Assembly (NCBI GenBank): GCA_002633005.1
Contig: NMRA01000044.1
Coordinates: 723,568 to 787,567, forward strand
DNA: 64,000 nucleotides
Source: Phoronis australis
Lineage: Eukaryota > Phoronida > Phoronidae
Direction: 5' to 3'
Both the position numbers and the translations under genes were made by a program. Below are positions 24,565 through 38,145 of this stretch, piece after piece; the stretch's first letter is position 1; each line of letters starts with the position of its first letter. The notes under the pieces are model-generated. The model did no database searches. It was given only the letters and a program-made list of their open reading frames with translations, and was not told where the DNA came from.

Positions 24565-27300
24565 ACATACAGTACGTCGGTCATAAATGTCGTTTTTGTA
24601 CGATGTGCATACGGCCTAGCTTTATTGCAGAAATAAAATTGATAGCTTGATTGAATGTACACACTTAGTGTATGGCACGCCCTTAGACTTCGTGTTTTAT
24701 TTTTGCGATAAGTCCGGTCTGAGTTTATGTAGCAGAATAACAACAGTAGGCCAACAAAGAAACCAAAAGCAAAAGAAATAAACTTCACTTACTCTAGAGG
24801 TTTGAAAAATTAAACCAGTGTCAATTTCATCCAAAACTCCAAAAACCCGAATAGGTCGTGAATTTGCAAGGTTTCGAGTGAATAGAATTATCTTGCTTTT
24901 CAGTGACTTTCTCACTTCTGTGGAACGCATCTTTGCCTTAGAAGATAAGCGATTGGCTTGAGGTATTTCAACAGTCCTTTAAAAGTAAAACGTGAGAAAC
25001 AGATTATATCATGCTAACATTTCCCATATAAATTACTCGAAACAGTATCAGTGCAGTATGTTTTTCACGCCTAATTCCCAATAAACTATGAACGTTTACA
25101 TGATTCATAGATGTACGTGTTCGGTAAGAAGATCTTGACAATTTGAAATGTATCTTTTGGAATTTTGTCACACGGTACGAGAACAGGGTTATATGAAAAA
25201 GTTCGCTATCAGAAAATGAAAGTCACAAATGGCTGATTTAGTTTCAGAAACAGGGTATAAATTCCAAATGTTAAAAGGGCTGTTTAGGGCGACATTCAGT
25301 GAATAATATTGGTATGAAGATAAGCTGAACATGAGATTGAAATATTAAGACATTTTCTTCTGCTATGTAATCCACTGGAAATGGTCTTTACCAATACCCG
25401 TAATGGAGCGTGTTCTGTTGTCTCCACACCTAAACTGAAGCTGGTTACTTCATCAACAAAATGCGATGTTTAAATCTATCCACATCACGATGAAGCGATT
25501 TCCATTTCTAAACGTGTCATCCACGAAAACAGCAAGTACAACCAGATTTTAAGAAGTGTGCCATTACGTCGAAAATTGGGTCGCTTCTAGTGAATATCAA
25601 GTGACCCTTCAATTCCTTTTAATGGTAAACATCAATTCTTATCACGGCAAGGAAAACTTCAAGAAAACTTTGCGGGATATCCATGTTATCTCGTAAATTG
25701 GCATGAAATGCACCTTAAGCATTCGTAATGAAAGAGCTCCTTCTCTGTGGAACAGTAAACCAATAGCTGAACATTCAATTTGGTGACTAGTTTTTAGCTT
25801 TTCTAGTCTGTATCAAACGGCAGTTGCATATCTTAAATCGTTACAAATCCCCTACAGAACACATGCATGTATTAAATGTGTCTAATATTTTTGGAAATTA
25901 GGATTGCACAAACAATTGTTTTTTGAGTATATTTTATGTGTCTCGTGATACGACATATAAAGCGATCCCGAAGGAGCCCCCCTTCACTACATGTACTTGC
26001 ACACTTTGGTGGCGCAGCAAAAACGATTGTTGTGCATTGTTGTCAAGGTCGCAATGTCTCGTTTTAGCATCCATGTTAACGCAAACGTGAAAGCGCACGT
26101 GTTCGAAACATGCAAAACCATTTTAATTTGGACATAGCACCTCGTTTTCAAGCATAATGGCGAATTCGTGCAAGTACTGAATGGAGTTTCGCACCTTGTT
26201 TTCGAAAAAGCTTGCATAAGGACTCTAATTCTCGGTGGGAACCTTTTCTGAAATCCATGTGAAACGTGAAAGAGGTAGAAAATTGTCAAGCAACGAAATT
26301 TCTCTTTCTTTTAAACAAAAATCAGTTTCTAAAGGAAATCCGTAGGCGCCGTAGCTTTTGTCGTGGTCGATAATCGTCAATATCATCATCACCATAAAAA
26401 TCCTTAACATCAAAAAAATAAAACTTGTCATGCTGTTACCGACGATGACAATAACAAAAGGATGTCATTTAACAAGGCCTTCATGAAAATGTTCTTTCGC
26501 CCCGGATGTGAGCGCTCCTTTTTGACAATATGAAAATGTAAAAAAACACAAACGTCAAGTTATTTATGATCCACTTGACATTTGCATGTATGGTCAATAA
26601 AGTTAATGAACATGATAAGCGTAAAAACACGTTCTGTTGACACGTGCGATTAACAAACACGCCACTCATTGGATGGAACATACGATAGATATGTCACCCA
26701 TAAGAGGAGCCCACAACAAACATATCATTTATCACCTGTTCCTTATGCAGTCATTGGTTTTATCAAAACAGAATTGTCGGTAGTTATGCTCTAAAAGGGT
26801 GTCCAGTACTTACTGCTAACGCTCCCGCACCTACAGTTACTAGCTTCACACATCTTACTACCTCGCAGTTACAGTGAACGCCAGGTGTGTAGTATGCTAT
26901 CTCGCGAGATAAACGAGAACGTCATTGGGCGGACATTTTTGAAATCAGATGAAAGAAGGAATTTGGCTTCCACCTTCTGAGAGACAATGAGCGATGTGAG
27001 TATATTTTTAACGTAGTGCATTTGTTGAATTTTCCCTAGTAGTAAGTTAAAGCTTCACATGATGTATTTTATTTAAAGGTGGTAGTCCAGTAGTCGGTAA
27101 TTGACACAACCTGGCCCTTCGCAGTCAGCCTCAGCCTCAGCCAGACCTCAAAATTCAGGCGGTGTCGAGTCTCAACCAACGGCTACGTACGTCTTACTGT
27201 AGTTGTAGGTGTGCTTCCACTAAATCATTTGAGCATATAAGCCAAAAGGTTAGCACAATTGCTAGTTTAATTGGTGTCGCTGGTTTTCCAGGTTGAGTAC
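24565..27300. other. No recognisable gene
   Basis: AT-rich DNA with short, overlapping open frames on both strands and no domain, RNA or repeat family that I can name. Confidence 0.35.
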
Positions 27301-27316
27301 AGTAATCGGGGTAATA

Positions 27317-29125
27317 TATGATTATTAATCAAGGATTGCTGTTATGCCTTTGATCACAAGATACCACCTCAAACTAAGAACTTCTGACAAAGCCAAAGTT
27401 TAATTGATACGTTATGTAGGTGGCCTTACTCAGGGTCAATTTCAAAGGTGTAGGCACAGACTGTCATTTTGTCAAATGACTGAACACAACCTCAAGTATT
27501 TGAACTGTATAAAAAGAAACTGATCAATTAAAATACTTCAAAGCAACTGCCGTTTACTATAACAACTACCATACAGTAGACTATAACAGCGACAGAAATG
27601 AATCGAAACTAGTAGGCCTAAACATAACCATAGTTTTACAGTAAACAGACCACCAAGTTGTATTCTCAATGCACGAGTGAGATCCGTAATCTAGTACAAA
27701 TTTACTAGGCACAACTTATTCACTAGGAATGTCTTCTGAGTTGCAGCTCGTTTTGCTTCGGACACTCGTGTACTAATATGTCTGCTGACTGCTTGTGACA
27801 TATTAGAGCTTAGATTTTGCTATTGTACTTCCTGAAGCTAAGTACAGAAGTGCACGCTTTCAAATTGGGTATGTGTATAGCACGTGCACATTGCCCTACC
27901 TAAAATATAACGTAGAGTAAACAAGCTGATGTAACACTCTATGGAGTTGACTCAACAAGAAAATGCGAATATCTCTTGGAGTAACAAGTGAGCGATGGTA
28001 AAAACATTACCTTATGATTGCACTTACTGCCTTACACACTATCAGTATGTGAATGTTGTGGGGCTACTTGAACACAGAAATTTCAGGTTATTCAAGAAGC
28101 TTTTCATGATCCATGGGATCTCGGTTTCGCTGAATAGTCAACTGATGCTGGGCTGATTGGTGCGAACGCAAGTAAAATAATGTAAAGACTTGTATTTTCT
28201 TTCTATCGAAGACTATTCTAACTAACCGGCCTAGTAAATACCGATCCTTGAGTGGATGACGTTATTAATATGTGACCAAGACACGTAGTGGACGAAATCG
28301 AGGACTAAACATCTACCACAGTAAAATAACGTAAATACTCAGTCAATAACACCAAGGATTTTACTAAAGGAATACGGCAATGTTGAAGTGTTCTATTGCG
28401 TACTGATATGCCGTAAAATAGATCTACCATAACATTCTGAAAACTAAATAGGCCTAAGGTTAGCATTGTTGTAAGTGAAGCTTCGTTGGTGACTTACCTG
28501 TCAAGCAAAATCTTTCTTTACTGTGAATGTGTAACAGCCATCTGGGACCACAGATAATTCCAGCACTCAAACTGATCTTCAATTAAAACTTTACAGCGGT
28601 AAGAGTCAACTCGAGGACGCTTAGCAAGCCTTTCCAACGAAGAACGACCTATCTTATGTCGAACGCCTGACATTACTAGTTTGGTGTGCGTGAATTTGAA
28701 TTCTGCTTAATCTGAAGATCGCTCATACGTGAGCTTGGAATTAAATACACATTAAAGAAATTAATTAAATACTTTTGTTCAATGTAGATAATTTTTGTAA
28801 TTATTTGTCCCACAAGCACCCAACACGTCAACGAATTATAGTAATGTCAACGTGATTGTTTGAGTAGAGAATTCACGTTTTCTAGGGTATTCCAAGTTCA
28901 TGTAGGCCCATATACTATTTTGAGATTTAGCAAAATCCTAAGCTCATGTTTGACTTTCGAAGTTCGATTGACACTTCGCCTGACATCCGCAATTTCTTGA
29001 TGCACCACCAGAAAAATAAAATTAAGCTAAGAGTCTGTATTAAATTCAGTTCATTTTGAAAAAATTCGATGTCATGTCGAAAGACTATTATTTGGGCTTT
29101 GGTTTCCAATAAAAGTGCTTGAGTA
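27317..29125. repeat. Left arm of a long inverted repeat around VWA copy 3
   Basis: This aligns, with substitutions and indels, to the reverse complement of 35775-37850. Matching landmarks include TATTCCAAGTTC with its following CCCA/GCCCA words, the stretch around ACAAGCTGATG and ACACTCTAT, and at the outer end AAGGATTG followed by TTATGC. No coding frame is shared between the arms. It may be two opposite copies of an unknown transposable element or one ancient inverted duplication. Confidence 0.7.
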
Positions 29126-29179
29126 AAGATCCGTTTCATGAAGTTTTTAACAAAAATGGAGCGGAAATAGTATCTTTAA

Positions 29180-30200
29180 GCTTCAGTCCACATTTTTGCA
29201 CCAACTTCTGTGCAATAACCGTGCCAAGTAACCCTATTATAACCTCAATGAACGGGCGTATCAAGGCGTATCAGTGACATTGTTAGCGAACCATTCTAAA
29301 TTTGACCACTTCGTGTCAATCGCAGGATAGACAACTTTTTTGTCTGTATTAAGCGGTAGGCAACCGAATTCAGGAAAAATGGCCTGGAACTCAGAACAAA
29401 AGGCCTGAAACTGGTGGTAATCATTTTCAACTAACTCGTTGAAAAAGTTGCTTAGGTAGCTGCTACGTCCTGCATGTATACTCCGATTCTAGTGCACCGC
29501 TCCGATGAGCCGTTTTATTCTGGAAACCGTGTGTCTTTTGCTGAATGCAAAGTATTCGCGGATTGCGTGGGTATGGTAATTGTTGATACCACCGCCAAAA
29601 TTTCATGCAATCTCGAGTCACATTTGACAGAAGTGATTAATCACTGTTGAAATCAATCATAGTATTTTCCTGTCGACAAAATATGCATGACGTTTCAGTT
29701 CATACGCTAATGTCTCGTATATAAACAATCAGAGTGCATAGAGAGGGTTTCGCGTATTTTTACGCAATTTTTAAGACGTAAGCCTACAGCAAAGTACGTC
29801 AGCACCGCTGTGCACGCGATTGTGCTGTGCAAGCACCTACTGTACACGACCCGCTGAACGTAGACATTTTTTCTCACAACATACGTGAAGAATCATGTAA
29901 AACGATGGTTAATAGTCAAGGTTTGCGACAGTTCATGCAGGATTTTGGATTGGCGTTATTTGACTCCGTTTGCTGAGGTATGGCACTGTAAATTTTTCCT
30001 GAAAACTACTTCAATGAAATGGAGACATTTCCAGGCATCTTTTGCCGCAACACTCATTAGCTGAGAGATGTTGCAAATTTCTTGGAAATAGATTGGTGTA
30101 AAAGAGCCACGTTGTGTAAATTGTCTTTTGAGGGTCGAAGACGAGCTTTCAGTTCTTTATGGTAGACCTAAAAGACCTACTGCAACAAAAGATTGCAAGA
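29180..30200. repeat. Duplicated intergenic block A, copy 2
   Basis: Homologous to 16945-18080 and 30770-31850. Together with the next copy it forms a local tandem duplication downstream of VWA copy 3. Confidence 0.6.
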
Positions 30201-30469
30201 ACGCTTTAACAATAAAAAAAACTTGTTACCTGATCCTGGAAACTCCTTTCGTGTGCTGTTGAAACTGCTGGGTGTGCATTTCTGACTATAGCATAAAAAT
30301 CCTCATGTTAAAAAAACATGTAAAGCATATAGGGACACATCTATAAGTTCGACCTGGCATATTTGATAGAATTTCATTCACACAATCCGAGAAAGAAGGC
30401 GTTAAGTGTGTGAACGGTTTTCTTCCGTGTGAAAAATATCATGCAAACTCATGAAATATGACGTTGCTT

Positions 30470-30655
30470 TCGTAACATGTAACAATGGTACAGTTCTAGC
30501 ATGTGCATTCGACGTAAATTGTAACAATTCCATAAAATGTAACAGCTTGTCACATTTTAGGAGAGGCCTAGCAACGTAAAATGTAACAATGACGCATAAC
30601 GTAACAGTTGTAATACTTACGAATTTGTTACATTTTACGGCGAATCACTGCACTT
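30470..30655. repeat. Short clustered repeat with GTAACA words
   Basis: The words TGTAACA and AAAATGTAACA recur several times within about 180 bp, and the inverted form TTGTTACATTTTACG closes the stretch. This looks like a small hairpin-forming repeat or a MITE remnant between the two block A copies. Confidence 0.45.
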
Positions 30656-30717
30656 GTATCACTGGCTGAAGTAGGATGTCGTACGGGGTAAAGACGACGT
30701 ATGTAGACAATAACAAT

Positions 30718-30768
30718 AGTCTAATAATAATATTAATAATAATGATGATGATAATAATAATAATAGTG
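30718..30768. repeat. TAA/TGA trinucleotide microsatellite
   Basis: About 50 bp of imperfect TAA and ATG/TGA triplets. Confidence 0.8.
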
Positions 30769-30769
30769 C

Positions 30770-31850
30770 AATAACCCTTTCAAGTAATCCTACTATAACC
30801 TCTTTGTTTATTGCACAGACACATGACACGGTCAATGAAGGGGCGTATCAAGGCGTATCAGTGACAGGGTTGGCTAACCATTCTAAATTCGGCCACTTCG
30901 AGTCAAGATGGCAGGATACACGCGTTTTCTGTCTGTAATAAGGAGTTATTAGTAAGCCTACAGGTTTAGAACAAATGGCCTGAAACTGGTGGTACTCAGA
31001 CAATTCCAATTAACTTTTGTTGTTTAAAATGTTGCCTAGGTAACTGCGACGTTCAATAAAGTGCAACATGGTACGAGTGTTTTCTTTTGTGAAATGGGTG
31101 TATTAGCTTAGTCCTTTCGGAAAGTTCATCGACTAGTCTATATTTTTTAATCGTGTATGTATATATTCCTTTGATCTACTGACTCTCCGATGAGCCGTTT
31201 TATTCTGGAGTATTCACGGAGTGCATCGGTACGGGTATTAATGACAGGTCCGCAAAAAGGTTCATGCAATCTCGTCAAAAGTGACGGAAGGGATTAGTCA
31301 CCGATCTCTTAATTTTTAAAATCATCCATGCTATTTTTCTGTCGACAACTGTACATGACGTTTCAGCTCACACTCCAGTTTGTCGTGTATAGACAGCCAG
31401 GGATTCGGATGGTTACACCGTTTTTAATACGCATGCCTACTGCAAAGATCGTCAGTACGACTCGCTGAATGTCTGCGACAAAGACCTCTTTTCCCACAGC
31501 ATGCGTGAAGGAGCGTTTGATAACATTGAACGGCAGTTCATAAAGGATTTTGAAGAGGCGTTATTTGACTCATTTTTCTGAAGCATGAGACTGAAAACTA
31601 CTTCAATGAAATAGAAGACATTTCCAGGCATGTTTTGCCACAGCACTAAGTAGCTGAGGAATGTTGCAAATTTCTTCGAAACTGGTTTGTGTAAAAAACC
31701 CTCGTTGTGTCAACACATTGTTCTTTGACCGTTGAAGAAGAACAAAGTTTTCAGTTTTGTATGGTAGACGTAGAATGACATTACTTTAAAAAGTTTTTAG
31801 TACAATATAAAATTAATGAAACTAAATTAAAATTTCCACAACAATTTTAA
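30770..31850. repeat. Duplicated intergenic block A, copy 3
   Basis: Homologous to 16945-18080 and 29180-30200, directly upstream (in plus coordinates) of block B copy 3. It is non-coding. Confidence 0.6.
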
Positions 31851-31869
31851 ATGAAAGATGTGAAGTTTT

Positions 31870-32690
31870 TTTGCAGTAAATCAGCCTTTGTGCATGGCGT
31901 TAATTTCGATGCTTACCACCCTTTCTTTTCTGTACCCTTTGTTCTTATTCGTATTCGAATGGGTTAAAAATGTTATCATCAACATTTACAGCTGGCCAAC
32001 CATGCCTTCCACCCTGTGTGTGTGGATGTCTGGGTCACAGTCCAGTGGTGAAAATAATTATGATGATACTTAAAGTGTCACAATAAAAACATAGCTGTTC
32101 TAGGGTTTATTGTATTCCAATCCATGGCATTAATATACATGATGATTTCAGTTGTTTTGTATGAAGCCGAGCAATAACCACATTAACAATGACTTCAACA
32201 GTAACTCTTTGAAGCGTTGCAGATAACTGACCTCTGGATCAGTGTGTGTGTGGTGTTGTGCAAAAACCTTTTCGAAATCTTTAACATTAGACCAGCTTGA
32301 TATCTGTATTTGAAATCTACACTCTGTTTTCGTTGGCAAAATACCTGGTTACCATGACAACGATGGACATATCAGCTTGATAGCAGCAGTTTCAACGGAG
32401 GCCCGTAAAAATGCGTTCACCTTGAAATTCTTGATGCTTGCAGAAAAATACACTTTTGACATGATAACGCTGCACTTTTGCGACTCACTAATTCTCTTAA
32501 TTTCAAGGGAGGTTATAAGAAGTATTGTGAGTATGGTTGTCAGTTTCTAATATGGCTTTGCCATCAGACAAAGAGTTGCTGATTTTGGTGGCTTGACTAT
32601 CACACAATATTTAATTTGACCGGGTAAAATTTCCTTGGTATATTTCTTTCCGATTACTATCGTTTCAATTTAATTAAAATTTCACACGCC
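31870..32690. repeat. Duplicated 3' flank of the VWA genes (block B, copy 3)
   Basis: Third copy of the block at 6300-7160, directly after the stop codon of VWA copy 3 on the minus strand. Confidence 0.7.
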
Positions 32691-32692
32691 AA

Positions 32693-35296
32693 TCAGACAC
32701 CGCAATTCACAGTGGTTGGATGTTCACACCGGCACGATTTGGTGCTGAACAGCAGACCTGCCGGGCAGGGTTGAGTGACAGTTTTATGACCGATGACAGA
32801 CTGTTGGTATGTGGAGCAGCCGCGGTTTGGCACGTAGTGATTCACAACGCCATCTATTGTCAGATTACAATCCAGAGGGTCGGCAACGGCTTAAAGAAGA
32901 GACAATTATTTTAGAATTGCAATACCAGTTGTAGATTTTGGTCACCCTGTTTCTAAATCCTATTAGCATCCGCTTCAATTTTTCCCTCTTCTGTTAGAAC
33001 CCTACGAGTTTCATCAATATGTCTTCGACTTTCTTAGTCGCATTAATTCACGCAAATATTATTTATGCGGGTACATTGTACTTTTAATCTCTTGGAAATC
33101 CAAACCAAAAGCGACAATTATTAGTTATCGACTTTCTACTTACCCTCACATACTCGAGAACGTAGGGAGTCAACCAAGTTGCTCAATGAAAGCCAGAAGA
33201 CGTGCTTCGGTGAGTCAGCAATGGCAGGAATCTCAGGTTGTTCGTACGGAGACCTGCGAGCACCAATAGCATACAACGATATTCCTTTTTGGCGTGCTAA
33301 ATCCGAGTATTGTTTTGCTATACGCAATCCCGTATATCCGTCAGTCACCACAATGCCAATCTTCTTTGCTTTTGCTCTACCCCCTCTTTTGGCAGTGAAG
33401 TACGTTGTATACATCTTCTCAATGGTTCTTCCACTAGAGTAGCTCGTTGAACAAAATTTCTTCGCGGGAACAGATGGATTCTTTAACGCCTGCAAAATTA
33501 AAGCAAGCCAAAAGGCATTTTATAGAGAATAATTTCGTAAATCTCGTTATTCTGCGCGAGCCAGTTAGTGACGAGCGGTGAAGGTAATCTTGAGTTAGTT
33601 GACGTAAAACTAGTAGTTATTTTGGCAAATGAGATTGTTAGAAGAAGTTTGAGAAATAGACTGTGAACTACGGTAAAATCGTAAAATGCACATTAAATAC
33701 GCAGCATTGTAGTGCTACAAAAACAACAAAAACGTAGCAAATACGTAAAAACGTATTAGTGTACCTGTATGTGGTACTAGCCACTACTATACAACTTCTC
33801 ATTTTGACACGTACTAATACTTTATAAGTTGCTCATGTCTGGCCTAAAATAATACCGTTTTTCCTACAATTTAAAAATCTGCAGCCTCATCGACCAATTA
33901 GCCGATAGCCATTTTGTTATTTGAACGCCAGGATGGTCGCGTACTGTAGTGCTCATTAAACTTAAGCTTTTCATTCACGTGGTTTTTTGGTGTGACCTGG
34001 CCAATAACGCAGTGGAGTTATTCTATTGTTACAGAACTGTTTGGTGGATGAAATCGCTAAAAGGATTCATTGCACTTTAAACTGTCTTGTGACATTCAGA
34101 TCTGGGAAACCAAACTCGAAATTGGTTTTTGCATTTTCTAATCTATTGTACTCTTTTCCAACCCAAGAAATGTGTCTACTCTGCCCTCGACTGCATTATG
34201 TCTCAAGAGATTATAATCCAAGTTTGATTTGGTGACCACTAGATTCGGTATGCAATCTCGAGCAAAAACTCTAGATAACGAGTAAAACGTGAAATTTTGA
34301 GTTCAGACCCGAACTTTTCTCCCTTAATGGTGGGGTCATTGAGTGTAAACATAATTTAAACAGTTGTCCGTATTAGTTATTATATAGCAGAGCATTGAGC
34401 AATACATGTAGGTAATCGTCTAGAATTAACATAAAAGTAGAACAGGAAATGCGTGAAAATGAAGTGGATTTCGATTTCGGGTACGAAGATTAGACCCCGG
34501 ACTCAAGTTATGTTCTTCTTTTAATATACTAACATACTTTGATTAGACGGATTTGCTTGGACAAATTTCATATTCATCATCTCAGTACCAAAGTAAAACG
34601 AGAAATGATAGGAAAGTTACAGCAATTGCTATTATATCAACAGCCAACGATTCAACAAACGTGTTAGAGAAGTTTGTATCTATTGACAACGCTACATTTA
34701 TTTCTATTGTATTCGTATATAGGTTTTTTAAAAAGTCTGAACCTGGAATCAAACACAAGAGTAAAACTGTTGAATGTCATACTACACAAACAAGGACCTT
34801 ACATCTAGCAACGAAGCACTGGTTGTGTATTGGTCCAAATCAAAACACTTTCCTTTGTGGGGAAAGGTAACGACTCCAACTTGGAACGCGTTCGGTCCAA
34901 TCACAAACCCCGACACGATGTCGTGTAACACCGACAGTATGTGGTCGTAGTTGCTTCCCATGCTGCCCGAGTTGTCGATCGCAATAATGACATCCGCTTG
35001 ACCACTGCAGAGGGATTCGACTGAAACACGAAAACTGTGTAGCGTCCAATATTCTCCTTCGAGCGCTGAAACCATTTAATTTGTAACAATGTGGGTAAAT
35101 GATTTGAAATAAATCTTTCACAGTAGCACATTTTCCTTGAGGGTCACCGTTACAATAAAAAAGCTCCCGTGACGCCTACAAATTTGCATGATTCACAATA
35201 TGTGCAACTATGATGCATTTATTTTTCTTTTCAAGAGGACTCGAAAAACTTACCTTGATTCACAAGAAGCAGGCCAACAATGAACGTCGCATACAT
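32693..35296 (-). CDS. Secreted VWA plus chitin-binding-like protein, copy 3
   Basis: The exons are 35254-35296 (MYATFIVGLLLVNQ signal peptide), 34803-35020 (VWA part 1, metal site AIDNSGSM), 33144-33489 (VWA part 2, with IGIVVTDG) and 32693-32889 (Cys-rich, ending CEHPTTVNCGV). They join in frame to about 267 residues with no internal stop, and all introns are GT-AG. Exon 3 is 346 nt, nine shorter than in copies 1 and 4, which removes three residues near its end and keeps the frame. This is the most compact intact copy (introns 233 bp, 1.3 kb and 254 bp). Secretion and matrix binding are inferred from the domains. The gene is bracketed by the arms of a long inverted repeat. Confidence 0.85.
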
Positions 35297-35597
35297 CTTC
35301 ACTGTGCACAACACGAGAGGAAAAACTGAATTTGCCAAATGTTAGTGTACTTTTCTGGTTGACTGCAAACAAAAGGAATTGAGCTACAAAAATTATAAAA
35401 ACACAAAGCACAAATAAAGCTCTGTTACTGAGTCGTATGTTCAATTAAACTGTTTAGAAAAATGTTACAACTGTATAGTTTTCTGGTTTTGACAAACGAC
35501 CCACAATATTTACCCATGAAAATGTAAATGAAACTCGCCAGTCCTTCCCTCAGCACCCAGGTTTTCTGCAAGGTGTAGGTACAGGGTTAGGCACTTT

Positions 35598-35605
35598 CTT
35601 TTATA
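35598..35605 (-). promoter_or_regulatory. TATA box of VWA copy 3
   Basis: TATAAAAG on the minus strand, about 305 bp upstream of the ATG. The 5'UTR donor that reads gtgagt in copy 1 reads gcgagt here (near 35530), so the leader may use a GC donor or be spliced differently. Confidence 0.6.
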
Positions 35606-35774
35606 CAGTGAGAAAATGTGATCCGCATGTCTCATTAGTGTCACAAGGCCCACGCTTCAATTTACCACGTAAGCCAACAGTTGAAATATATGTTTTACTA
35701 CCCGTGATTTATATATGACTATCATTAGCCGCGGTTGCTGTGCCACTTACATTTTTTCACGAGGCTAAACTCGC

Positions 35775-37850
35775 AAACACTTTTATTCGAAACCTAAGCC
35801 CAAGTAATACTCTTCACCATGACATCGATTTTTTCATAACGATTTGAATGTAATACAGATTGTTTTGCTTAATTTCTAGTCTTGGTGTGGTGTATAAAGA
35901 AATATATGGATGCCGGACGAAGTGTCAATCGTGGTATATTAACTTGGAGTATCGGTTAACCTCAAGGTCGTATGTGGGCTTAGGGAACTTGGAATACCCT
36001 CTAAAATAATCACGTTCAAGCTACTATAATACGTTAACGGGTGGAATAAGTGAATTTTGAACCAATAATCACAAAAACTCTCTACATTGAACAAAGTATT
36101 CAGCACATTTCTTTAATGTGTATTTAATTATAAGCTCCCGCAAACGCGATCTTCAGATTAAGCAAAATTCAAGTTCACGCATACTAAACAAGTAATGGCA
36201 AGCGTTCGACATAAGATAGGGCGTCCTCCATTGAAAAGCTTGCTAAGCGCCCTCGAGTTGACTGTTACCACCACAAAGTTTGAAATAAAGATCAGTTTGA
36301 GTGCTGGACCTATCTGAGATCCAAGATGGCTGTTACATATTCTCAGTTAGGAAAGATTTGCTCGACATGTAAATCATCAACGGATGTCAGAGACGTCACT
36401 AACAACAATGCTAACCTTACTTAGTGGAGCACACCGACATTACAGTATTCCTTTAGTAAAATCCTTGGTGTCTTTGACTAAGTCTTTTTAGTTATTTTAC
36501 TGTTTTAGTTGTTTAGTCCTCAGGCTCGGTTTCGTGCACTTGTGTCTTGGATTAATTTGAGCAAACAAAGAAGCCACATTTTCAAAGCGTTTCTCGTGTA
36601 AAAGTAAGTCGATTGGAGTGTAAGAGGTGTTGAAATCAATTAAGATTTTTTGGTAGTTGTGCACTGGCCGATTGCCAAACAATTGCAGTTATCCCATTCT
36701 CAACAGAGGATTATCACACACTTATCTCCCTGAGAATACTGGCTTAGGCTGTGATCCATATTGGACTATTGGAGCAATGCAGATGTTTTCAGTAAAAGTC
36801 CAACCAAGCAACCAAGACTTTGCAAGGTTGACCACGTTTTGATGACGTCTACTCAAGGATCAGTATTTACTAGTATACCGGTTAGTTACAATAGTCTTCG
36901 ATAGAAAGAAAACACAAGTCTTTACCTTGCTTCACTTGCGTTCGCAAGTTATTATTGTCTCCAATCACCCCAGCATCATTTGACTATTCAGCGAAATCGA
37001 AGTCTCATAGACAAAAGCTTCATGAATAACGTGAAAGTTTCTTTGTTCAAGTAACCCTACAAAATTCAAAAAACTGACAACTACGTAAACCTGTAAAGTA
37101 GTAAAGTTCAATTATGAGGCGCTGTTTTCGTCATCATTCTCTTGTTTCTTCAAGAGAAATTTGCATTTTCTTGTTGGGTCAGCTCCATATAGAGTGTTAG
37201 GGCATCAGCTTGTTGACTCTTTGTTGTTCTTTAGATTGGGCAATATGCACGTACTATACATACACATACCCAGCTTAAAAGCGTACACTTGTGTACTTAA
37301 AGTACAGGTCCAGAAGTACAGTTGCAAAATCTAAGCTCTACTATGACACAACCAGTCAGCAGACATGCCTGAAAGCCCAAAGTAAATGAATGACCTGCAA
37401 TGCAGAAGACATTGCTGGTGCATAAGTTTGTGCCCAGTAAAAAGTTGTGCCAGATTACATATCCCATGCTTTGAGAATACAAGTTGGTGGTCAGTTCACT
37501 ATAAAACTTTGGTTCATGCCTATTTATGTCTACTGGTTTCAATTCAACTCTGTCGCTGTTGTAGTGTACTGAACAGAAGTCTTTATATAATAAACGACAG
37601 TTGCTTGAAGTAGTTTAATTAATAAGTTTTTTTATACAGTGCAAATATTTGAGGTTGTGTTCAGTCATTTGACAAAATTACAGTCTTTGCCGACGCCTTT
37701 GGAAATGACCCTGAACAAGGCCATGACATAGTATAATAAAAATCAATTAAACTTAGGCTTTGTCAGATGTTCTAAGTTTGACGTGGTAACTTGTCATCTA
37801 AAGCATAACAACAATCCTTGACTAATAATCATTGTGATTAATAATCATTT
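35775..37850. repeat. Right arm of the long inverted repeat around VWA copy 3
   Basis: Inverted partner of 27317-29125. The alignment reaches inward to about 35775, where TTACTTGGGCTTAGG-like and CGATGTCATG-like words (on the minus strand) are shared. The arms differ by many substitutions and indels, so they are old. No gene is visible in it. Confidence 0.7.
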
Positions 37851-37894
37851 AATACTCTCTTTTGCGAATTCGTGTCATCCTTTGCTGCGCAACA

Positions 37895-38040
37895 GTCTTG
37901 CAATGTGTATACAGACTGACAGTCTATACAGCATGTTAGTGCTAGTCTTGAAACTCTGGCAGCCCTTCACAACTAACTAGTCTTATGGTTGTTTATGTTG
38001 ACTGGCAGTCTATACATGACTTCCTAAAACGGCACTGAGG
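37895..38040. repeat. Minisatellite left of the Penelope-like insertion
   Basis: Repeats of CAGTCTATACA and of a TAGTCTT-GGTTGT-like word. The same repeat resumes at 39337-39430 on the other side of the Penelope-like element, so the element sits inside a minisatellite. Confidence 0.6.
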
Positions 38041-38104
38041 TGGTGGCGTATTATAACTATTATTAAAATCTCTTGATCTATTTACACCGTCTATATACAC
38101 TGTC

Positions 38105-38145
38105 ATGACATTTCGGTCGGTCTCTTCTCCGGCCATCGTCAGGTG
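38105..38145 (-). ncRNA. Hammerhead ribozyme-like motif, left terminus
   Basis: On the minus strand the core reads CTGACGA (fits CUGANGA), then GGCCGG and CCGACC, which can pair as stem II with one mismatch around an 8-nt loop, then GAAA and TGTC. The flanking CAC and ATGAC words could form a weak stem I. Hammerheads are known in the terminal repeats of Penelope-like elements. This copy keeps the core consensus; the cleavage geometry is not certain. Confidence 0.5.

Noticed and set aside
27317-37850. CRISPR array or bacterial-type operon structure
   Set aside because: The spliced genes and animal repeats exclude a prokaryotic origin, and no regularly spaced short direct repeats are present.
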